From contig CAJXDJ010000019.1 of NCBI GenBank assembly GCA_913052045.1, positions 1 to 9,613 on the forward strand: 9,613 nt of DNA, given 5' to 3'. How positions within the stretch are numbered: position 1 is the first letter of the stretch; each line of letters starts with the position of its first letter. Origin of the DNA: an uncultured Dehalococcoidia bacterium (GTDB lineage: Bacteria; Chloroflexota; Dehalococcoidia; Lucifugimonadales; GCA-2712585). A program made the translations under genes and the position numbers. The notes below the pieces were generated by a model that ran no database searches, was not told where the DNA came from, and was given only the letters and a program-made list of their open reading frames with translations. This document shows positions 1-6,057 of the stretch, in pieces.

Positions 1-71
1 GAGCTGAGGGGACTCGAACCCCTGACCCCCTGCATGCAAAGCAGGTGCTCTCCCAACTGAGCTACAGCCCC
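1..71 (-). tRNA. tRNA-Ala (anticodon TGC), 3' end cut by the window edge
   Basis: Read on the minus strand from 71, a full cloverleaf can be folded: acceptor GGGGCTG, D arm GCTC/GAGC, anticodon arm CCTGC/GCAGG around loop TTTGCAT, a five-base variable loop, and T arm AGGGG/CCCCT around TTCGAGT. The anticodon TGC lies at 36-38 and reads GCN alanine codons. The 3' acceptor strand reads CAGCTC at the edge, so the last paired base, the discriminator and any CCA lie outside the window. A TATACT hexamer at 127-132 could be a -10 box for it, but I see no matching -35. The 94 bases between it and the next gene hold nothing else I can support. Confidence 0.96.
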
Positions 72-165
72 ATATCCAAAAACTCGGACTGGCAATTCAG
101 GGACATATTTGTTTGGACACACTATTAGTATAGTCTAAATAAATTGGTCACACGTGGGGGAAATA

Positions 166-717
166 CTACCTTCTTCGTTGGGATTCCTTTGTACAATCAA
201 TCGTGTCGACATCCCACAATCCAGCAAACTTAAAAGCCCTAGGACAATGCGTATATGACTCCTGCACCTCGACTAATATGCCCTGCAAAAGTTTAGAGTT
301 ATCGTCTCGGAATTTAACGGCAAGCTCTACCTCCATTTGACCCAATTCGTCATCCGTTACTATCCGAACTCGGCCATTCACCCTTACAGTATCGTCTCGG
401 CCAGGGATCAAGAACACTAGGCCAACGTGAGGATTCTCAATCATATTTTGGTAGGACTGGAATAGACGATTACCAGCTACATCCGGTACTAGTATGCGAG
501 AATCATCCACAATCTTGATATAGCCAGGTTTGCCTCCCTTGGGTGAAGCATCACAGTGCCCTTGTTCATCGCTGGTAGCCATAACAACAAATGGTGCTTT
601 ACGTATGAATTCCTTTACTTCGTCCGTCATATAACTCTTAACCTTAGCCACAGTCCTCTCCTTAGGTTTTCCATGCGAACGTGTAAATCTGTTATCAGTA
701 GTCGCGTTTGTATCCAA
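166..717 (-). CDS. PPOX-class FMN-dependent flavoprotein (pyridoxamine-phosphate-oxidase-like, DR_2398-type)
   Basis: This 183-residue protein has the split-barrel flavin-binding fold of the PPOX superfamily. Hallmarks seen: APFVVMATSDEQG (41-53), DASPKGGKPGY (56-66), LVPDVAGNRL (77-86), NPHVGLVFLIPG (95-106), VRVNGR (111-116) and HCPRAF (157-162), in the order found in the DR_2398 subgroup. Members are small cytoplasmic proteins that bind FMN (or F420 in some relatives); the substrate is unknown, and it should not be called pyridoxine oxidase. The start is a TTG with GGAG at 726-729, 8 nt upstream. The in-frame ATG at residue 30 is less likely, because family members keep a helix before the barrel and it has no such site. 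It has its own strong promoter with a palindrome inside. The neighbour upstream is a small HTH protein that may regulate it. Confidence 0.9.
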   Translation of the reverse strand: MDTNATTDNRFTRSHGKPKERTVAKVKSYMTDEVKEFIRKAPFVVMATSDEQGHCDASPKGGKPGYIKIVDDSRILVPDVAGNRLFQSYQNMIENPHVGLVFLIPGRDDTVRVNGRVRIVTDDELGQMEVELAVKFRDDNSKLLQGILVEVQESYTHCPRAFKFAGLWDVDTIDCTKESQRRR

Positions 718-766
718 TACATTAACTCCAATCTAAGTTACGATATAATCCGGTATCGCTGATGGG

Positions 767-795
767 ATTTTACTCATATATGAGTATTCTGACAA
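767..795 (-). promoter_or_regulatory. Sigma70-type promoter of the PPOX gene
   Basis: On the minus strand TTGTCA (790-795, 5 of 6 to consensus) and TAAAAT (767-772, 5 of 6) are separated by exactly 17 bases. Transcription would start near 760, giving a leader of about 43 nt before the TTG start. It is among the best promoter matches in the window. The spacer is almost entirely filled by a perfect palindrome, which suggests direct control by a dimeric DNA-binding protein. Confidence 0.65.
771..786. repeat. Perfect 16-bp palindrome, candidate operator
   Basis: TACTCATATATGAGTA equals its own reverse complement over 16 bases. It runs from the first two bases of the -10 box through most of the -35/-10 spacer of the PPOX promoter, so a protein bound there would block RNA polymerase or, as with MerR-family proteins, reshape the promoter. 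It lies 25 bases past the stop codon of the small HTH gene, the obvious candidate ligand. That link is inferred from position only. Confidence 0.6.
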
Positions 796-811
796 TATCT
801 AGAACGAAATC

Positions 812-1183
812 TCACCTAAATGGCCACCACCACGGTCCCCTAGAGCCTTTGGTTTCTGCAACTATTCTTTTGTGTTGTTCCTGTGATCCCTGTAACAATA
901 TGTGTAGTTCTTTTATCTGCCGATCTTTTTCCTTAATTTGTTCCACTAATAACTTGGTCACCTCGTCGTGCCCTTCATGAACAACCTCTTCTGCTCGCTT
1001 CCCCTTGTCCGACGGTTTGAAACTGCAAATCTCACCAAAGCCCAGTCTTTCGATTTCCTCATCGTGGATCATATACATCTGAGGGGACCCAGACAATACT
1101 GCTCTTATGACTCCTTTTTTTATTCGTCTTCTTATAGTTTTTTCTGATACACCAAGTCTAGACGCCGTCTCCCCAATGGTCAT
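812..1183 (-). CDS. Small helix-turn-helix (excisionase/MerR-like) protein with coiled coil and Trp-rich tail
   Basis: A 123-residue protein. Residues 1-24 (MTIGETASRLGVSEKTIRRR then IKKG) form a winged helix-turn-helix of the excisionase/MerR type; VLSGSPQMYMIHDEEIERL then resembles the wing and closing helix. Residues about 68-105 are rich in charged and Leu/Ile heptads (VTKLLVEQIKEKDRQIKELH) and should form a coiled coil, so it is probably a dimer. It ends in GPWWWPFR, three adjacent tryptophans. The start chosen is the ATG at 1181-1183, with GAGGTGG at 1192-1198 eight nt upstream; an in-frame GTG at 1193-1195 lies inside that ribosome site and an ATG at 1187-1189 is too close. It is probably a local transcription factor rather than a phage excisionase, since no integrase is nearby. 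Targets are unknown; the palindrome at 771-786 is a candidate. Confidence 0.8.
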   Translation of the reverse strand: MTIGETASRLGVSEKTIRRRIKKGVIRAVLSGSPQMYMIHDEEIERLGFGEICSFKPSDKGKRAEEVVHEGHDEVTKLLVEQIKEKDRQIKELHILLQGSQEQHKRIVAETKGSRGPWWWPFR

Positions 1184-1191
1184 CGCCATGT

Positions 1192-1198
1192 CCACCTC
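1192..1198 (-). promoter_or_regulatory. Shine-Dalgarno site fixing the HTH gene start
   Basis: GAGGTGG on the minus strand is a near-ideal anti-SD match. It stands 8 nt before the ATG at 1183 and overlaps the alternative in-frame GTG at 1195, which argues against that GTG being the start. Confidence 0.7.
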
Positions 1199-1249
1199 AA
1201 AATTTAGACTTCTTCATTAGGGTAAATAATCTCAACGAATAAATCTAGA

Positions 1250-1277
1250 AATATAGTTACTAATGTTTTTCCGACAA
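1250..1277 (-). promoter_or_regulatory. Candidate promoter of the HTH gene
   Basis: Minus strand TTGTCG (1272-1277, 4 of 6) and TATATT (1250-1255, 5 of 6) with a 16-base spacer. It lies in the 119-base gap after the SDR gene and would give a leader of about 60 nt. It suggests the HTH gene can be transcribed apart from the SDR gene. I see no terminator hairpin between the two. Confidence 0.4.
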
Positions 1278-1302
1278 ATCGACCAACATTTAGTGCTTAT
1301 CA

Positions 1303-2097
1303 CTACCACGGCCTTCTTTCAGCAACAGCAATGGGTTGTTCAAGTCCATCCACGGGTATATGTCTCCCATTAATCCAATTAGCACGCTGGGAACATAGGT
1401 AGACAATCACATCGGCAATTTCTTCAGGGTACCCAAGCCTTCCCATCGGAAATCCATTTTTTACGTAGCTCGCGAAGGATTCTGGGTTCTGGTGTTTAAA
1501 TTGATCCCATCCCCTAGTATTTTGTATTGAACTCGGTGAAACGGTATTAACACGAATATTGTGACCAACTAATTCGAGAGCAATTCGTTCTGTTAGGAAT
1601 ATCAATGCAGCTTTAGCAGCCCCGTATTGTGGCGATCCGGATAACTGTGGCAGCCATCCAGATATAGACGAGACATTTACAATTGCGCCTCCTTTACTAG
1701 AACTTACGTAAGGCACCACCAGCCGAATCAACCGAATAACCTGAAACAAGTTAAGTTCAAACGTTGAAATCCAATCATCATCGCTAGTCGAGACAACGGT
1801 CGAACCACCTATGCCCCCACCCACGTTATTTACCAAAAAATCTATCCTTCCAAATTCCTTGGCACTTTGTTCAACAAAAGTCTTTGCACTCTCAGGCTGA
1901 CACACATCAGCTTGGACAGCCATTACCCTAACCCCTAATTCCTCCAACTCTTCCTTCGCATCCCGAATCTCAGTTTCATTTCTAGAACAAATCCCCAAAT
2001 TACATCCTTCTTTCGCAAATGCCTTGGCTGTGGAAAATCCAATGCCCTTGCTTCCGCCGGAAATAAGAGCTACCTTATTGCGCAACTGTAAATCCAT
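1303..2097 (-). CDS. Short-chain dehydrogenase/reductase (classical SDR)
   Basis: A 264-residue NAD(P)-dependent oxidoreductase of the classical SDR family, cytoplasmic. Seen: cofactor motif GGSKGIG (14-20), an acidic D64 in QADV at the usual adenine-contact site, NNVGG (90-94), and the catalytic set N116, S144, Y158 and K162 (YGAAK). SRN at 38-40 after the second strand hints at NADP(H) preference. Length and the C-terminal NWINGRHIPVDG match 3-oxoacyl-ACP-reductase-like SDRs; the substrate cannot be read from sequence, and the absence of neighbouring lipid genes argues against a FabG role. An ATG nine codons upstream (2124) is in frame, but the ATG at 2095-2097 follows a strong AAGGGGGG site and starts where family members start. 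It is divergent from modABC with an inverted repeat in between. Confidence 0.93.
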   Translation of the reverse strand: MDLQLRNKVALISGGSKGIGFSTAKAFAKEGCNLGICSRNETEIRDAKEELEELGVRVMAVQADVCQPESAKTFVEQSAKEFGRIDFLVNNVGGGIGGSTVVSTSDDDWISTFELNLFQVIRLIRLVVPYVSSSKGGAIVNVSSISGWLPQLSGSPQYGAAKAALIFLTERIALELVGHNIRVNTVSPSSIQNTRGWDQFKHQNPESFASYVKNGFPMGRLGYPEEIADVIVYLCSQRANWINGRHIPVDGLEQPIAVAERRPW

Positions 2098-2105
2098 TAT
2101 TGGAT

Positions 2106-2113
2106 CCCCCCTT
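2106..2113 (-). promoter_or_regulatory. Shine-Dalgarno site deciding the SDR start
   Basis: AAGGGGGG on the minus strand lies 8 nt before the ATG at 2097. The upstream in-frame ATG at 2124 has no such site and sits inside a small palindrome, TAACATGTTA (2119-2128). This supports the shorter 264-residue SDR. Confidence 0.6.
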
Positions 2114-2170
2114 TTTGATAACATGTTAATCGCTGGGTCAAAAACTAAGTATTCTACGCCCGTTACAACT

Positions 2171-2200
2171 TTGCCATTGAACGATTTCGTTCATTCTAGT
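2171..2200 (+). promoter_or_regulatory. Candidate promoter of modABC
   Basis: TTGCCA (2171-2176, 5 of 6) and TCTAGT (2195-2200, 4 of 6) are separated by 18 bases, and the spacer contains the inverted repeat at 2178-2193. Transcription would start near 2207, about 50 nt before modA. The -10 box is weak, as expected for a regulated promoter. No ModE-type TATATA operator pair is visible. Confidence 0.4.
2178..2193. repeat. 16-bp inverted repeat between SDR and modA, candidate operator
   Basis: TGAACGATTTCGTTCA has 7-base arms TGAACGA and TCGTTCA around a TT centre, with no mismatch in the arms. It lies in the 159-base divergent gap between the SDR and modA, inside the spacer of the best modA promoter candidate. 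It does not resemble the E. coli ModE site, so the regulator is unknown; it could serve either or both genes. Confidence 0.5.
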
Positions 2201-2256
2201 TCTATTCCTATACCATTACAAAAATTGACCGGAGAAGCACCCATAGTGCGTATGAA

Positions 2257-3027
2257 ATGAAGTTGCTACTGAGAATAACTTGCCTTTTCCTAATTACTGT
2301 CATCCCCCTTTTGGCTTGTAAGCCTCGTGAAAACAATCTCTTAATATTTGCACCAGCCAGCATGAAAGAAGCCCTAGTTCCACTGGGAACCGATTTTGCG
2401 GAACGTACCAGCATAAATGTCGAGTTCAGTTTTGGCGGATCTATGACACTAGCAAGGCAAATTGATTTAGGCGCCCCGGCAGACATATTAATTACTGCAG
2501 GCCTTTATCCAATCGAGTTTTTACAAACTAAAGGGGTAATAGAGGATGATACCTTGACTCAAATAACCACTAACTCGTTGGTTGTTGTAGTCCCCACGGG
2601 CAGAACTGTATCTGCTCCTGACATCAAATCTTTGTTTCAAATAAGCGAACGCCCGGTAATTGCGGATCCTAAATTATCTCCGGCTGGATCGTATGCAAAA
2701 CAAACACTACAGCATCTGGGTGCATGGGATTCCTTGCAAAACCGATTGGTGTTGGCCGCAGATGTAAGGAACGCGATAGCGTATGTGGAATCTGGCTCCG
2801 CAGATTTAGGCCTAGTCTATTATACTGATGCACTAAATTCCGAAAAGGTCAGGCAGGTATTTGTTGTGAACGCCGAATACCACGATCCCATTATTTACCC
2901 TGGTGCGATAATAACCAATACGGTATCAAAAGACCATGGTAAACAATTTTTGAAATACATTTTGTCATCTAACTCTAAAGCTAAGTTAAGTTCATTGGGA
3001 TTTGGAATATCTCTTTCCGTTGATTGA
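2257..3027 (+). CDS. modA: Molybdate-binding lipoprotein of an ABC transporter
   Basis: A 256-residue solute receptor that captures molybdate (or tungstate) outside the membrane and hands it to ModB. A signal peptide ends in lipobox LLAC with Cys21, so it is a lipid-anchored protein rather than the free periplasmic form of enterobacteria. The five oxyanion contacts known from E. coli ModA align: S35, S62, A143, V170 and Y188, with matching spacings of 27 and 18 residues between the serine and the Val/Tyr pairs. GAPADILITAG (72-82) and LGLVYYTDA (184-192) are family hallmarks. It is first in a modABC operon and 41 bases before modB. The stop is doubled (TGA TAG). The start has no Shine-Dalgarno at normal distance: GGAGAAG (2231-2237) is 19 nt away and fits a tiny four-codon frame ending in ATGA overlap with this start. 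Confidence 0.96.
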   Translation: MKLLLRITCLFLITVIPLLACKPRENNLLIFAPASMKEALVPLGTDFAERTSINVEFSFGGSMTLARQIDLGAPADILITAGLYPIEFLQTKGVIEDDTLTQITTNSLVVVVPTGRTVSAPDIKSLFQISERPVIADPKLSPAGSYAKQTLQHLGAWDSLQNRLVLAADVRNAIAYVESGSADLGLVYYTDALNSEKVRQVFVVNAEYHDPIIYPGAIITNTVSKDHGKQFLKYILSSNSKAKLSSLGFGISLSVD

Positions 3028-3055
3028 TAGTATGCTAGCTTAAGCATTCGAACCT

Positions 3056-3060
3056 GGGAG
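3056..3060 (+). promoter_or_regulatory. Shine-Dalgarno site supporting the TTG start of modB
   Basis: GGGAG ends 8 nt before the TTG at 3069. No ATG or GTG occurs in frame near it, and starting here gives the expected N-terminus before the first membrane helix. Confidence 0.7.
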
Positions 3061-3068
3061 CGCGTGCT

Positions 3069-3749
3069 TTGATTACAGATACTGAATTGACTGCGTTAAG
3101 GATTTCCCTGCAGTCTGCCGCTCTTGGGACTTTCCTAGCATTTCCAATAGCGGGCCTTATAGCCCTTACGTTAGTCAGAACTAGAATTAGATGGAAATTT
3201 CTCCTTGATACCCTAGTCTCAATCCCACTAGTAATGCCACCGATAATAACAGGCTATTTCTTGCTCATCCTTCTAGGAAAGAACGGTCCGTTAGGATCCA
3301 TGCTTGATAAAACCTTCGGTGTAGAGATCATATTCACATGGATCGCCGCAGCCCTCGCAGCGGGATTGATCGCACTTCCTTTAATGGTTCGAGCAATCGA
3401 GGTGGCTCTAGCAGAAATGGATCCCCGAATGGAACTTGTAGCCCGTAGTTTGGGAGCTTCTCGCTTGTATGCATTCTGGACTATTACCCTACCATTATGT
3501 AAAAAAGGCCTGATAGCATCTATATTGCTCGGATTCGCTCGTGGATTGGGGGAATTTGGGGCAACACTAATAATAGCTGGTAACATTCCAGGTCGCACAC
3601 AAACACTACCTCTAGCGATGTTCACAGAACTCCAAGCAGGAAACGATAATTCCGTTATACGACTAGTTCTTCTCTCATTAATTCTGACATTTTTGACCCT
3701 ATTGACACATCACGTTTTAATACGTAAAAGGAAAACAGAAGCCAAATGA
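3069..3749 (+). CDS. modB: Molybdate ABC transporter permease
   Basis: A 226-residue inner-membrane permease, normal length for ModB. Hydrophobic helices lie at about 13-36, 45-70, 86-108, 147-171 and 196-218. The cytoplasmic EAA loop that docks on ModC reads MELVARSLGASRLYAFWTIT, then LP (121-142), with the conserved Gly129. GEFGATLIIAGNIPGRTQTL (161-180) is the hallmark of the ModB/CysT group and, next to ModA and ModC, fixes the assignment as molybdate. The start is TTG, backed by GGGAG 8 nt upstream. The stop overlaps the modC start (ATGA), so the two should be translationally coupled and made in equal amounts. Confidence 0.96.
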   Translation: MITDTELTALRISLQSAALGTFLAFPIAGLIALTLVRTRIRWKFLLDTLVSIPLVMPPIITGYFLLILLGKNGPLGSMLDKTFGVEIIFTWIAAALAAGLIALPLMVRAIEVALAEMDPRMELVARSLGASRLYAFWTITLPLCKKGLIASILLGFARGLGEFGATLIIAGNIPGRTQTLPLAMFTELQAGNDNSVIRLVLLSLILTFLTLLTHHVLIRKRKTEAK

Positions 3750-4825
3750 ATGCTTTCTTGAACGTAAATCTTAATAAAAAGACCTGTTCCTTCAAGCTGG
3801 ATGCCTCACTATGTTTTCCCGAAGGTATATCTTCTATCTTTGGACCTTCAGGTAGTGGTAAAACCACATTATTAAACTGTATAGCTGGACTTACGCGACC
3901 TGACCAAGGCGAAATCGTACTGGGCGGGAAAATACTGTTTTCGTCAAACCAGAAGATCGACTTAGCCCCTGAAAACCGGGCCCTAGGATACATGTTTCAA
4001 GATAGCCTTCTCTTCCCGCACCTAAATGTTTTGGAAAATATACAATACGGTTACAAAACTACACCCGCGCGTAGCCGCAAGATAGAAATACCAGATCTGA
4101 TCGACTTATTAAAACTAGACCCATTACTTCGGCGAAACCCTTTGAGTTTATCCGGGGGCGAGAAGCGCAGGGTGGCCTTAGCTCGCGCGCTGGCACGATC
4201 ACCTAGTATGCTGCTCCTTGATGAACCGCTAAGTTCCCTCCACGCGTCTCTACGTGGCCAAATAATGCGCTATTTGAAAACCATTTCCGATGATCTCTCT
4301 ATTCCAATGATTTATGTATCACATTCGATCTCAGAAGTCATAGCCATAGCGAACCAGGTTTTAGTACTAAACAATGGGGCCACGGTTGCGTTTGATGAGC
4401 CCTATAAGGTTCTAGGTACAAAGGATTTTGCATCATTAGGGTACGAAGAACCACTGGAAAATCTTTTTGACGTCACCATAACAGAGAGACATGAAAATAA
4501 TCGTACCGTCATGGGGAGGATTGGCGAAGTTCTATTCACATTACCTGAATTTCCGGTAGACGTTGGGCAAATAGTGTCCATCTCATTAAAGGCCTCCGAT
4601 ATCATACTAGCGTCCGAAAAACCTCGCGGCATTAGTGCTCGAAACGTGTTTAGGGCTCGGATCGAATCGTTACAAAGATTCGGTAATAGAGTCTTAGTAC
4701 AAACATACAACAGCCATAGGTGGCTCTCAGAGATAACTCTCGATGCTGTCGATGACCTTCGTCTCGCCGAGGGTTCCACCGTTTACATGGTAGTCAAAAC
4801 GAGCTCCTTGATACCATTAGGATAA
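3746..4825 (+). CDS. modC: Molybdate ABC transporter ATP-binding protein with Mop/TOBE domain
   Basis: A 359-residue ATPase that powers ModB. Walker A GPSGSGKTT (33-41), Q-loop Q85, signature LSGGE (135-139), Walker B MLLLDE (155-160) and H-loop H193 are all present. The C-terminal part, about 240-359, with SARNVFRARIESL (297-309), is the ModC Mop/TOBE domain that binds oxyanion and can inhibit transport when molybdate is plentiful. The gene overlaps modB by four bases (ATGA). One oddity: the D-loop after Walker B reads SSLHASL with His166 (codon CAC at 4241-4243) where almost all ABC ATPases have Asp, a one-base change from GAC. The rest looks intact, so I expect a working protein, perhaps with altered dimer coupling. 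No molybdenum enzyme lies in the window. Confidence 0.95.
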   Translation: MNAFLNVNLNKKTCSFKLDASLCFPEGISSIFGPSGSGKTTLLNCIAGLTRPDQGEIVLGGKILFSSNQKIDLAPENRALGYMFQDSLLFPHLNVLENIQYGYKTTPARSRKIEIPDLIDLLKLDPLLRRNPLSLSGGEKRRVALARALARSPSMLLLDEPLSSLHASLRGQIMRYLKTISDDLSIPMIYVSHSISEVIAIANQVLVLNNGATVAFDEPYKVLGTKDFASLGYEEPLENLFDVTITERHENNRTVMGRIGEVLFTLPEFPVDVGQIVSISLKASDIILASEKPRGISARNVFRARIESLQRFGNRVLVQTYNSHRWLSEITLDAVDDLRLAEGSTVYMVVKTSSLIPLG

Positions 4826-5027
4826 CCCTTTGTTGCTTCCAAAGTTACTTGGCCTCTATACACCATTGCTCCCTTTGGAGGGTTCCCTTACTCCCCCGTC
4901 CGTCTCTTTTTCTACCCTAATACTAACAAAGTCTGGATATTAATATATCTGCTCGCCCCACACCCACCTCCATCACCACCTTAGGCACGTCCTTTTTCAA
5001 CCACAAACACCCACCCCTCGCCTTTCC
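4826..5027. other. C-rich, G-poor convergent intergenic region (possible Rho-dependent termination zone)
   Basis: This 202-base gap separates the ends of modC and the convergent reductase gene. It has no credible gene. From 4956 to 5044 I count 49 C and 6 G on the plus strand. RNA of the mod operon running through here would be C-rich and unstructured, the profile of Rho-utilisation sites. A short CCCT/AGGG hairpin at 4871-4882 lacks a following T run, so it is not a convincing intrinsic terminator. On the minus strand the same stretch is dense in G runs (GGTGGG, GTGGGG) and could fold as a G-quadruplex in the reductase mRNA tail. ATATTAATAT (4937-4946) is a minor palindrome. Confidence 0.45.
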
Positions 5028-5948
5028 CTAGACCCGTCCCCCCCATTCAAACGGCTTCAGTACCAAATAAATGGTTTCGTTTAATGGAGTCGCAATTCCC
5101 ATCTCCCTGCCCATCCGCACAACGGTTCCATTCAATGCCTCCAGTTCCAACTTACGGCCTTTTTCCAAATCCAGATGCATCGACGCCATAATATCCTTAA
5201 CCGCTTCTGTGACATAGGCCATTGTCCGCTCGACGACATCACTGTCTAGACATATTCCTTTCTGTCTGGCCACACCCTCAATTTCCTTCATAGTACCAAT
5301 AAGCAGCTCTTTATAACCTCCCATCTTCATTAGGACACCTAACCGAGTTCTGCAAGCAGCAGAGACACCAGCTACAGAGGCAATGAATATGAATTTAGTC
5401 CACAGCGTTTCAAGCACGTTAGCTGACAACTCTGCGCGAATTCCTGCCTTATTTAACCCTTCCTCAATAACCTTGGCTTCTCGAGTCAGCTTACCATCTG
5501 TCTTTCCAAATACGATGCGTACGATATCTCCTGTCTGTTTAATTAAACCGGGAGAGTCGATTTTACTTTCCACATAGGCGGCCCCAGTGAGAACTCTTTC
5601 TGACCCAAAGACTCTTTCTAACTCTCTATAACTGTCGACTCCATTTTGAAGAGTCAGTATTCTCGTGTTTTCACCGATGGTGTCCTTGACAATATTTATA
5701 GCCACTTTGCTGTCGTATGTTTTAACAGTGAATAACACCAGATCACTGACGCCATTTAACCCTGGGTTATCCGTAGCATCCGGATAAACTATAAATTCCT
5801 CATTATCCCGAACAAGTTTCAGTCCGTTGGTCCGTATGGCATCTAGATGCTCGCCCCTTGCTACAAACAAAACTTCATGGCCAGCTCGAGCCAACATCCC
5901 ACCAAAAAATCCTCCTACTCCTCCCGAACCTACTACTGTTATTTTCAT
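5028..5948 (-). CDS. Ketopantoate reductase (PanE/ApbA) family protein, probably not a true PanE
   Basis: A 306-residue NADPH-dependent 2-keto-acid reductase of the PanE/ApbA fold, cytoplasmic. The N-terminal Rossmann domain has GSGGVGG (7-13) and R31 for the NADPH phosphate; QNGVD lies at 101-105. The C-terminal helical domain carries LWTKF with K185 aligned to the catalytic Lys176 of E. coli PanE, S256, and E268 aligned to Glu256. Two Asn that bind ketopantoate there (Asn180, Asn184) appear here as I189 and A193. The fold and chemistry are secure; the substrate is likely a different 2-keto acid. The start ATG has GAGGGGG at 5957-5963, 8 nt upstream. It is divergent from the ThDP enzyme with a shared 109-base promoter region, which suggests one pathway. 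Confidence 0.88.
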   Translation of the reverse strand: MKITVVGSGGVGGFFGGMLARAGHEVLFVARGEHLDAIRTNGLKLVRDNEEFIVYPDATDNPGLNGVSDLVLFTVKTYDSKVAINIVKDTIGENTRILTLQNGVDSYRELERVFGSERVLTGAAYVESKIDSPGLIKQTGDIVRIVFGKTDGKLTREAKVIEEGLNKAGIRAELSANVLETLWTKFIFIASVAGVSAACRTRLGVLMKMGGYKELLIGTMKEIEGVARQKGICLDSDVVERTMAYVTEAVKDIMASMHLDLEKGRKLELEALNGTVVRMGREMGIATPLNETIYLVLKPFEWGGRV

Positions 5949-5966
5949 GTAACAAACCCCCTCTTA

Positions 5967-5995
5967 ACCATACCGAATGTCTGTGGACACTACAA
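5967..5995 (-). promoter_or_regulatory. Candidate promoter of the reductase gene
   Basis: Minus strand TTGTAG (5990-5995) and TATGGT (5967-5972, 4 of 6) with a 17-base spacer. The match is modest. Its -35 box is part of one arm of the inverted repeat at 5992-6005 and lies 6 bases from the -35 box of the opposing promoter. Confidence 0.35.
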
Positions 5996-6005
5996 GATAG
6001 CTTGT
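5992..6005. repeat. Inverted repeat joining two back-to-back -35 boxes
   Basis: ACAAG, a 4-base centre ATAG, and CTTGT. Each arm supplies the TTGT of a -35 box, one on each strand, for the divergent reductase and ThDP-enzyme genes. It may be a shared operator or simply the result of two facing promoters. Confidence 0.4.
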
Positions 6006-6030
6006 CTAGTCACAACGAGATACGTACAAT
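6002..6030 (+). promoter_or_regulatory. Sigma70-type promoter of the ThDP enzyme gene
   Basis: TTGTCT (6002-6007, 4 of 6) and TACAAT (6025-6030, 5 of 6) with a 17-base spacer. Transcription would start near 6037, leaving a short leader of about 21 nt that contains the GGAGGT ribosome site. Confidence 0.55.
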
Positions 6031-6057
6031 GTTCTAACACTAAATCCCGGAGGTCCC

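Noticed and set aside
812..1183. HTH protein as a phage or integrative-element excisionase next to the tRNA-Ala
   Set aside because: There is no integrase, no direct repeat of the tRNA end that I can find, and no phage gene in the window.
1193..1195. GTG start for the HTH gene
   Set aside because: It is part of the GAGGTGG ribosome site that serves the ATG at 1183.
1250..1260. AATATAGTTAC, repeated at 7825-7835
   Set aside because: An 11-base exact repeat is expected by chance several times in 9.6 kb of AT-leaning DNA, and the two contexts differ.
2095..2124. Longer SDR start at the ATG at 2124
   Set aside because: The ATG at 2097 has a strong AAGGGGGG site 8 nt upstream and matches where SDR proteins begin; the extra nine residues match nothing.
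3254..3625. A 123-codon minus-strand frame opposite modB
   Set aside because: It is antisense to a well-conserved permease, lacks a ribosome site, and its translation shows no family features.
4871..4882. CCCTTTGGAGGG hairpin as the modC terminator
   Set aside because: The stem is only four base pairs and no T run follows it.
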